8,765 bases of DNA. It comes from Fimbriimonadales bacterium. GTDB taxonomy: Bacteria > Armatimonadota > Fimbriimonadia > Fimbriimonadales > GBS-DC. The stretch covers positions 1 to 8,765 of the forward strand of contig JAOAES010000356.1 in assembly GCA_026416655.1 (NCBI GenBank). Direction: 5' to 3'. This document shows positions 1 to 4,792 of this stretch, piece after piece. The notes below the pieces were generated by a model that saw only the letters and a program-made list of their open reading frames with translations, had not been told where the DNA came from and made no database searches. Position numbers and translations under genes: made by a program. The stretch's first letter is position 1; every line of letters begins with the position of its first letter.

Positions 1-500
1 CACCAGATTGCGGGCGCGTCCTCGAAGGGCATATACGGCGTGTGCCATGTCCACTGGTAAAACAGGCAGGCATACTCATAGCCCACGCCGCGCAGCATCT
101 GGGGCAGCTGCGGGAAAAAGTCGAACTCCTCTTCCCAGAAGACGCGCGGGCGCACGCCCAACAATCGCATCACGGCGCGCACGCCATACACGCGCTGGCG
201 GATGTTCGACTCGCCCCCGTGGAACAAACCGTAGGGCTGTCCGTAGGACGCGCCCACAATCTCAATTTGACCTTGCGCCAGCGCTTGCTTGAGTTCTTCC
301 AGCACATCAGGGGCTTCGGCGGCGAGGCGTTCGTAGCCGACGGCGTCGAAGTTTAGGTTGCCTTTCGCGCCCGTCTCATGGCAGAAACGCAGCATATCCC
401 GCGCCGAGTCGGGCAATACGCTGTAGCCCCACAGCCACTCCATATCGACCCAGTGCATGTGGTTGCCGAAGGTGTAATAGAGTGGCTTTCGGGTTTCCAT
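1..500 (-). CDS. Glycoside hydrolase family 38-like protein (alpha-mannosidase-type), N-terminal part, cut by window edge
   Basis: Only the first 166 codons are visible; the gene continues past base 1. The peptide reads METRKPLYYTFGNHMHWVDM and goes on with EWLWGY. It then has a block ending in VGASYGQPYGLFHGGESNIRQ (residues 82-102) and the segment FWEEEFDFFPQLPQML (121-136). A His/Asp/Trp cluster at the N-terminus, a G-x-I-E-I-V-G strand, an R-Q helix, and F-W-x-x-E-F-D followed by L-P-Q are what I expect of the catalytic barrel of GH38 alpha-mannosidases, where His and Asp bind zinc and an Asp acts as nucleophile. D127 would be the nucleophile/metal candidate; this is inference. The ATG lies 3 nt after the gdh stop and in the same frame (TAA ACG ATG), so it is very likely co-transcribed with gdh. 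No strong Shine-Dalgarno precedes it. Family placement is moderate; a related barrel hydrolase or deacetylase is possible. Confidence 0.6.
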   Translation of the reverse strand, partial: METRKPLYYTFGNHMHWVDMEWLWGYSVLPDSARDMLRFCHETGAKGNLNFDAVGYERLAAEAPDVLEELKQALAQGQIEIVGASYGQPYGLFHGGESNIRQRVYGVRAVMRLLGVRPRVFWEEEFDFFPQLPQMLRGVGYEYACLFYQWTWHTPYMPFEDAPAIW

Positions 501-503
501 CGT

Positions 504-1784
504 TTATGGATAGATTCCGCGAATGGTGGTCGCTTCCGCCACGCGCTTGACGCCGATGATGTACGCGCCCATGCGCATGTTCACTTTGTTCTGCTCGGCG
601 GTCTGGGCGACATGCTCGTAGCTGCGGCGCATCGCCTTCTCCAGTTTGCGGTTCACCTCTTCCTCTTCCCAGAAGAAGGCTTGCAGGTCTTGTACCCACT
701 CGAAGTAGGACACAATCACACCGCCCGCGTTCGCGAGGATGTCGGGTACGACCAGCACGCCCTTGTCGTCCAGAATCTCGTCAGCGTCGGGGGTCACGGG
801 ACCGTTGGCGGCTTCCACAATCACGCGAGCTTTGATGCGCTCGGCGTTATGCCCGGTGATGACTCCGTGCAGCGCGGCGGGAACCAGCACATCGCACGGG
901 AGTTCAAGCAGCTCCTCGTTGGTAATCGGCTCGGCGTCGCGATAGGCTTGGATACAGCCGTCACGTCCGGCGCAGTGCAGCAACGCGGGAATGTTCAGCC
1001 CGTTCGGATTGTAGATTCCGCCGCGCACATCGGAGATAGCGACGACTTTCGCGCCTGCTTGATGCATCAGTTTCGCTGTTGCCGAACCGACGTTTCCAAA
1101 GCCCTGAATCGCGACAGTTGCGCCTTCCAGCTGGCTGCCAATCTGCTTGAGCGCTTCGTGCGCCATCACCGTGACACCGCGCCCCGTTGCTTCCAAGCGC
1201 CCTTCCGAACCGCCTATCGCGATTGGCTTACCTGTTACCACCGCCGGCACGGTGTAGCCCTTGTGCATCGAGTAGGTGTCCATAATCCACGCCATCACCT
1301 GCGGGTTCGTGCCGACGTCGGGCGCGGGAATGTCCGATTCCGGACCGATGAGCATCGAGATTTCCGTGATGTAGCGTCGGGTGAGGTTTTCCAGTTCGTG
1401 TACCGAAAGGCGTTTGGGGTCGCACACCACGCCGCCTTTCGCGCCACTATAGGGGATATTGACCACCGCGCACTTCCATGTCATCCACATCGCCAACGCG
1501 CGCGTTTCGTCTAAGGTCACTTCGGGGTGATAGCGGATACCGCCCTTAGCCGGTCCGCGCGCGGGGTTATGATGCACACGGTAGCCCGTAAAAACGCGGA
1601 TGGAGCCGTCGTCCATCTTCACGGGGAAGTTCACAATCAGCTCGCGCCGGGGATGTTTCAGTACCTCCAGCAGGCTCCGATCCAGATTCAGATAGTGCGC
1701 CGCTGTCTCCAGCTGGCGTATCGCTATCGCATATGCGCTGCTCTCTTCGGTATGGCGTTCGCGTTCGATTATCGTCTGCGCCAT
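504..1784 (-). CDS. gdhA: Glutamate dehydrogenase (Glu/Leu/Phe/Val dehydrogenase family)
   Basis: A 426-residue cytosolic enzyme interconverting glutamate with 2-oxoglutarate and ammonia using NAD(P)+. Length matches the ~420-residue hexameric GDHs (RocG/GudB type). The substrate domain holds GPAKGGIRYHP (77-87, K80), K104, and the active-site segment IPYSGAKGG (110-118) with catalytic K116. D156 in PAPDVGTN (153-160) is the expected proton-transfer aspartate. The Rossmann domain has GFGNVG (228-233) followed by a strand ending VVAISD. All key residues are present, so I expect an active enzyme. The specificity signature favours glutamate by overall similarity, but leucine/valine dehydrogenases share the fold. 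Cofactor preference cannot be decided by eye. The ATG start is supported by AGGAGG ten nt upstream. The gene lies 40 nt after mreD and 3 nt before the GH38-like gene, so it may be read from the mre promoter or from a weak promoter of its own. Confidence 0.93.
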   Translation of the reverse strand: MAQTIIERERHTEESSAYAIAIRQLETAAHYLNLDRSLLEVLKHPRRELIVNFPVKMDDGSIRVFTGYRVHHNPARGPAKGGIRYHPEVTLDETRALAMWMTWKCAVVNIPYSGAKGGVVCDPKRLSVHELENLTRRYITEISMLIGPESDIPAPDVGTNPQVMAWIMDTYSMHKGYTVPAVVTGKPIAIGGSEGRLEATGRGVTVMAHEALKQIGSQLEGATVAIQGFGNVGSATAKLMHQAGAKVVAISDVRGGIYNPNGLNIPALLHCAGRDGCIQAYRDAEPITNEELLELPCDVLVPAALHGVITGHNAERIKARVIVEAANGPVTPDADEILDDKGVLVVPDILANAGGVIVSYFEWVQDLQAFFWEEEEVNRKLEKAMRRSYEHVAQTAEQNKVNMRMGAYIIGVKRVAEATTIRGIYP

Positions 1785-1794
1785 TGCAGTGATG

Positions 1795-1800
1795 CCTCCT
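1795..1800 (-). promoter_or_regulatory. Ribosome-binding site of gdh
   Basis: Perfect AGGAGG on the minus strand, 10 nt before the gdh ATG at 1784. It sits in the 40-nt mreD-gdh gap (1785-1824). I see no convincing -35/-10 pair or terminator hairpin in that gap. Strong independent initiation here contrasts with the coupled starts at the head of the cluster. Confidence 0.8.
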
Positions 1801-1824
1801 GAATCTTAGTACCAGACATCATCG

Positions 1825-2364
1825 TTAGTTGTTCCATAAAATCGCTTCGTCATCTAACTCAGGCGGTACGATTCGCCGTATCAGCCAGCAGGCGGGTATC
1901 GCCAAGCCTATATTATACACCATGCCCCATAGAGTCGCTTGCCAAAACGCGCTGCCCGAAACGCTGGGCGCGGCGAGATAGAGTAGCCCCTGCGCCAGCA
2001 AAGTGAGCAACGCCACCGTGGGAACTATGCTCAGCCCGTGGCGTTTGGAAAGCACCATCGGCAGGTAGGCGACGGCGGTCGCGGCGAGCGTGCGACTGAT
2101 AATCAGACTGCCTACCGTCTGCTCCAGCATGCTGGCGTGGAGTAGCCCCGTGAGAAAGCCCGCCCACGCCGCCGTGTTCGGGTTCGTCAGCAACGCAAGG
2201 CATGCCAGCACAATCAGTGGAAAGTCGGGGGTCGCAGGGCCAAGGCGCAAACTGTTCGCCCAGACTCCCTGCGCCACTGCCGCTGCCAGCACCAGCAGCA
2301 ACCACCGTAGCGTGCGCGCCCAGCCGCCTGAAAGCAACAGGCGCGTCAGCCAGTGCGGTTGCAC
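1825..2364 (-). CDS. mreD: Rod shape-determining protein MreD
   Basis: An integral membrane protein of 179 residues from the GTG at 2364, normal for MreD (about 160-180). Hydrophobic segments lie near residues 19-35, 47-60, 65-80, 88-105, 112-132 and 142-163, fitting a five- to six-pass protein. The stretch PDFPLIVLACLALL (46-59), followed by AAWAGFLTGLL (65-75), matches the conserved MreD pattern of Pro-Asp, a hydrophobic helix, then a Gly-x-x-x-Gly-Leu helix. Position behind mreB and mreC supports the call. Its role is to act with MreB and MreC in the elongasome that guides lateral-wall synthesis. The start is uncertain: the GTG has only a weak Shine-Dalgarno, while the frame stays open upstream to a TAG at 2424-2422. 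A strong GGAGGA (2407-2402) stands 7 nt before an in-frame ATC (2394). The real N-terminus may therefore be about 10 residues longer. Confidence 0.82.
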   Translation of the reverse strand: MQPHWLTRLLLSGGWARTLRWLLLVLAAAVAQGVWANSLRLGPATPDFPLIVLACLALLTNPNTAAWAGFLTGLLHASMLEQTVGSLIISRTLAATAVAYLPMVLSKRHGLSIVPTVALLTLLAQGLLYLAAPSVSGSAFWQATLWGMVYNIGLAIPACWLIRRIVPPELDDEAILWNN

Positions 2365-2477
2365 CCGCTCGTAGTCATAGCGCAGTTTGCCGATGGTCTG
2401 ATCCTCCAGTGGGAGTATACTCTACGAGCAAAGCCGCCGCGCCTGCATTGCACACGCCCGACGCATCGGCGCGGACA
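2365..2477 (-). other. 113-nt spacer before mreD with minicistron and possible internal promoter
   Basis: Read on the minus strand, this gap starts with an ATG at 2478-2476 overlapping the previous stop as TGATG. That ATG opens an 18-codon reading frame (MSAPMRRACAMQARRLCS) closed by TAG at 2424-2422, in the same frame as mreD. Next comes a 10-bp perfect palindrome, GAGTATACTC (2413-2422), containing a -10-like TATACT (5/6 match) but no recognisable -35. Then comes a GGAGGA Shine-Dalgarno (2402-2407) that has no ATG/GTG/TTG start at good spacing. No hairpin followed by a T-run is visible. Either this is a small leader controlling mreD, or it is decayed former coding sequence. Confidence 0.45.
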
Positions 2478-2807
2478 TCACTTCGAGGTGGAACGCTCTT
2501 TCGGGGGCCATGACGGTTCAGGACGCGAACGAAGCCACGGGTCGACGGTGCGCTTCGGTATGCCAAGCATCATTTGCCAGAATCGCAGGGCGCATGGGCT
2601 GAGACCCCGCCCCTGACGCGCTATCAGCCATCGGCGCAGACGCGGCTTGCTATAATAGCGCAGCATCCAGCGCAGGGCGTTCAGGTCGCCATGCTCAATA
2701 ATGCGCAGACAGATATAGCTTTGATGTTTTTCAGGTAAGAGGGCGTGAAACTCTACATCCCAGAAGAGGGGGCGCAGAAATTCGGGCAGTCGGGCTTCCT
2801 GAGCCAT
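2478..2807 (-). CDS. Small DUF6922-like protein inside the mre operon
   Basis: A 109-residue soluble protein with no signal peptide or membrane segment. It begins MAQEARLPEFLRPLFWDVEF. It continues with a helix-rich part containing YICLRIIEHGDLNALRWML (31-49), then LSPCALRFWQ (69-78), then a Pro- and Arg-rich tail (84-109). The pattern LP-x-x-L-x-P-L-FWDV, then R-I-x-E-x-GD-x-x-A-x-RW-L, then LS-x-x-A-x-x-FW is what I recall of DUF6922-type proteins, which are often seen next to AbiEii-type nucleotidyltransferase toxin genes. No such partner is in this window. Function is unknown. I chose ATG 2807 because AGGGAG lies 9 nt upstream; an ATG at 2816 overlaps the mreC stop (ATGA) and would add MKR, but has the Shine-Dalgarno directly against it. 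Either way translation is coupled to mreC. Family recall is from memory and needs a profile search. Confidence 0.7.
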   Translation of the reverse strand: MAQEARLPEFLRPLFWDVEFHALLPEKHQSYICLRIIEHGDLNALRWMLRYYSKPRLRRWLIARQGRGLSPCALRFWQMMLGIPKRTVDPWLRSRPEPSWPPKERSTSK

Positions 2808-2812
2808 GCGTT

Positions 2813-3622
2813 TCATCTCCCTCGTTTCACCAGCGCCACGCTCAGCCGTTCGAAATCGACGGCGGGGCGCACCCACGCCCTTTTCACGGAGTATTGCCGG
2901 TCGAGCCAGACGCGCTCCACCACGCCGATTGGCAGGTTCGGCGGGTACTTGCCGCCCAACCCTGCACTCACGACCTTGTCGCCCGCCTGCAACGGCGCTT
3001 CTGGCGGGATGAAGTTGAGCAGCAGCATGCTCTCGCCGCGCCCTTCGCAGACGCCGGTGCTGGCTTTCTGGGGGTTGAGAACCCGCGCGCTGACCGCCAT
3101 GCGCGGCGCGGTGAGCATGCGCACCACCGACGCGCCTGAGTCCGCACGCTCGACCACGCCGATTAGCCCCTCGCCCGCTATCACGGGCGCGCCTGCCAGC
3201 ACACCATCGCGCGTGCCCTTATCGATAATGAGTGTTTGCTGTCCCGGCTGCGGATAGGTCGCCACGACTCGACAGCCCATCCAATTGCCTGGCAGGCGCG
3301 GGCGCAGGTTCAGCAGCTGGCGCAGGGACTCGTTCTCCGCCGCGACTGCGCGCATCTGCTCCAGTTCCTGCTTGAGGCGAGCGTTCTCGATCACCAGCGA
3401 GTCGTGCTCGCGCAACGCCTCGCGCGCGTGCGTGAGCGTCGTGAAAAACTGCTCCGTTGTCGCCGTCGCCGAATAGACGCCGCGTTGCAGAGAAAGGACT
3501 ATGCTGCGTATCAAAGCGGTGATTGGGTTCGCCTCGCCGTGCCGCACGCGCTGATTGTGATAGATGCCCAGCATCAGCCCCAGCGCCGCCAGTATCAGCC
3601 ACGTCCAGCGACGGCGTTTCAT
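2813..3622 (-). CDS. mreC: Rod shape-determining protein MreC
   Basis: A bitopic membrane protein of 269 residues, typical MreC length. It has a basic start (MKRRRW), one transmembrane helix (about residues 5-22), and a coiled coil (about 62-100, with ENARLKQELEQMRAVAAENE). The beta-barrel MreC domain follows, with DKGTRDGV, AGEGLIGVVERADSG, and GDKVVSAGLGGKYP before LPIGVVERV. MreC sits outside the membrane, dimerises through the coiled coil, and links MreB/MreD/RodZ to the wall synthases; this is family knowledge. I chose ATG 3622 because AAGAGG precedes it by about 9 nt and it lies 5 nt after the mreB stop. A GTG at 3631 overlaps that stop (GTGA) and would add three residues. Its own stop (2815-2813) is likewise followed by a start 5 nt later, so mreB, mreC and the small gene form a translationally coupled trio. 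Confidence 0.95.
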   Translation of the reverse strand: MKRRRWTWLILAALGLMLGIYHNQRVRHGEANPITALIRSIVLSLQRGVYSATATTEQFFTTLTHAREALREHDSLVIENARLKQELEQMRAVAAENESLRQLLNLRPRLPGNWMGCRVVATYPQPGQQTLIIDKGTRDGVLAGAPVIAGEGLIGVVERADSGASVVRMLTAPRMAVSARVLNPQKASTGVCEGRGESMLLLNFIPPEAPLQAGDKVVSAGLGGKYPPNLPIGVVERVWLDRQYSVKRAWVRPAVDFERLSVALVKRGR

Positions 3623-3627
3623 CGGCT

Positions 3628-4683
3628 TCACCTCTTACGGGGCGACTGCGAGGTCTGCAACACTTTGCGCAGCATTGGGTTGCTGTCCAGCTCTTCCAGC
3701 ACCTTGCCCGTGCCCAGCACCACCGCCGAAGTCGGGTCGCTGGCGACATAGACGGGCATCTGGGTCTCGTGCTGCAGGAGTTTATCCAGCCCGCGCAGCA
3801 GTCCCCCGCCGCCGCACAGCACGATACCGTAGTTCATAATATCCGCCGCCAGTTCGGGCGGGGTCACCTCCAGAGTCTGCTTGACCGCCTCCACAATCGC
3901 GTTCACCGGCTCCGAGATGGCATGGCGGATTTCTTCGGAGGTGATACGCACGCTGCGGGGCAGTCCGCTAATCAGGTCGCGCCCTTTGACCTCCAGCTCC
4001 AGTTCCTCTTCCAGCGGGAACGCCGAGCCGATTTCGATTTTCACCTGCTCGGCGGTACGCTCGCCGATGAACAGGTTGTAGGTGCGGCGCACATAGTTGG
4101 CGATGGCTTCGTCGATCTCGTCGCCCGCGATGCGAATCGAGCGGCTCGCCACGATGCCCGCGAGGGAAATCACGGCGACTTCGGTCGTGCCGCCGCCGAT
4201 ATCGACCACCATCGAACCCGTGGGTTCCACCACGGGCAATCCGACGCCGATTGCCGCCGCCATCGGCTCTACGATGACATACGCTTCACGCGCCCCAGCG
4301 CGCATCGCCGCCTGCAGCACGGCGCGCCGTTCCACCTCCGTCACGCCGCTGGGGATGCCCACCACCATGCGCGGCGGAATCCAGCGGTGGCGCGAGACCT
4401 TGCTGGCGTAGTATTGCAACATCTTCTCGGTCTGCTCGAAATCGGCAATCACGCCGTCCTTGAGCGGGCGCACGGCGATAATGTTGGCGGGCGTGCGCCC
4501 CAGCATCCGCTTCGCCTCCTCCCCCACCGCCAGCACCTTGCGCGTGTCTTGATCGATGGCGATAACCGATGGTTCGCGCAGCATGATGCCTTTGCCGCGC
4601 ACATGCACCAGTGTCGTCGCCGTGCCCAGGTCAATCCCCAAGTCGCGCCCAAACCGTCCGAACAGTTTTGAAACGAAAAACAC
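3628..4683 (-). CDS. mreB: Rod shape-determining protein MreB (bacterial actin)
   Basis: A 351-residue actin-like ATPase that forms membrane-bound filaments orienting lateral wall synthesis. The N-terminal MFFVSKLFGRFGRDL can form an amphipathic membrane-binding helix. Nucleotide-binding motifs are intact: phosphate-1 DLGTATT (18-24), phosphate-2 DIGGGTTE (161-168), the segment IVEPMAAAIG (137-146), and the adenosine motif CGGGGLLRGL (290-299). GDEID (187-191) and GERTAE (207-212) are also classic MreB. A highly acidic stretch EEELELE (225-231) is present. The start is GTG, with GGAGG 10 nt upstream, and no earlier in-frame start looks better. It is the first gene of the leftward cluster and diverges from the cystathionine beta-synthase gene. 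Promoter signals should lie in the 109-bp gap to its right. Confidence 0.98.
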   Translation of the reverse strand: MFFVSKLFGRFGRDLGIDLGTATTLVHVRGKGIMLREPSVIAIDQDTRKVLAVGEEAKRMLGRTPANIIAVRPLKDGVIADFEQTEKMLQYYASKVSRHRWIPPRMVVGIPSGVTEVERRAVLQAAMRAGAREAYVIVEPMAAAIGVGLPVVEPTGSMVVDIGGGTTEVAVISLAGIVASRSIRIAGDEIDEAIANYVRRTYNLFIGERTAEQVKIEIGSAFPLEEELELEVKGRDLISGLPRSVRITSEEIRHAISEPVNAIVEAVKQTLEVTPPELAADIMNYGIVLCGGGGLLRGLDKLLQHETQMPVYVASDPTSAVVLGTGKVLEELDSNPMLRKVLQTSQSPRKR

Positions 4684-4693
4684 GCCCCAGTCG

Positions 4694-4698
4694 CCTCC
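4694..4698 (-). promoter_or_regulatory. Ribosome-binding site of mreB
   Basis: GGAGG on the minus strand, 10 nt before the GTG at 4683. It decides the choice of the GTG start. It is followed by GGGG closer to the start, which could also pair weakly. Confidence 0.7.
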
Positions 4699-4747
4699 GG
4701 GCTTAAGTGTACCCTGCCCAGACAGCTGGTGTTTCAGTCGATTAGGC

Positions 4748-4753
4748 TATAAT
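4748..4753 (+). promoter_or_regulatory. -10 box for the cbs operon
   Basis: Perfect TATAAT in an otherwise GC-rich gap, 39 nt before the cbs ATG. Transcription would start near 4760, leaving a leader of about 33 nt. The -35 position (about 4725-4730, GCTGGT) is far from consensus, so the promoter is likely weak or activated. Confidence 0.55.
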
Positions 4754-4760
4754 ATAAGCA

Positions 4761-4770
4761 GCCACGTGGC
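4761..4770. repeat. 10-bp perfect palindrome at the cbs transcription start
   Basis: GCCACGTGGC is its own reverse complement. It lies just downstream of the TATAAT box, where a bound repressor would block cbs transcription and could also affect leftward transcription from the same core. It is short enough to be chance in GC-rich DNA; an operator role is inference. Confidence 0.4.
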
Positions 4771-4777
4771 GACTGCG

Positions 4778-4783
4778 AGGAGG
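4778..4783 (+). promoter_or_regulatory. Ribosome-binding site of cbs
   Basis: Perfect AGGAGG, 9 nt before the ATG at 4793. It rules out the much longer upstream reading frame that begins inside mreB on the opposite strand and places the start at MRYESLLDAIGNTPLV, exactly where the PLP fold begins. Confidence 0.8.
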
Positions 4784-4792
4784 CAGGCAACT

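Larger units (their letters stand above)
4684..4792. promoter_or_regulatory. Divergent intergenic control region between mreB and cbs
   Basis: This 109-bp gap must carry the promoters for both the mre cluster (leftward) and the transsulfuration pair (rightward). Its only AT-rich core is at 4748-4757. Read rightward it gives TATAAT; read leftward the same bases give TATTAT and TATATT (5/6 each). No TTGACA-like box stands at 16-18 bp on either side, so transcription may need an activator or another sigma factor. A second leftward candidate is TACACT (4706-4711), but it would leave a leader of only about 16 nt. No riboswitch would fit: the expected leader of cbs is only about 33 nt. Confidence 0.65.

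Noticed and set aside
378..1514. 378-codon plus-strand reading frame opposite gdh
   Set aside because: Its product is His/Arg/Val-rich with no family features. It mirrors the gdh codons, where strong third-position GC bias removes antisense stops.
2375..2566. 63-codon minus-strand reading frame overlapping the small gene and the mreD spacer
   Set aside because: It overlaps the 3' end of the DUF6922-like gene in another frame, has low-complexity content, and no family resemblance.
3523..4671. 382-codon plus-strand reading frame opposite mreB and the start of mreC
   Set aside because: Composition is that of an antisense shadow; the opposite strand encodes an unmistakable MreB with intact motifs.
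4556..4792. Upstream extension of the cbs reading frame into mreB antisense
   Set aside because: The extra 79 residues have no family match, and AGGAGG at 4778-4783 marks ATG 4793, where the PLP-enzyme fold begins.
4754..4792. S-adenosylmethionine or other riboswitch before cbs
   Set aside because: The leader is only about 33 nt from the likely start, too short for a known aptamer, and no fitting stems are visible.
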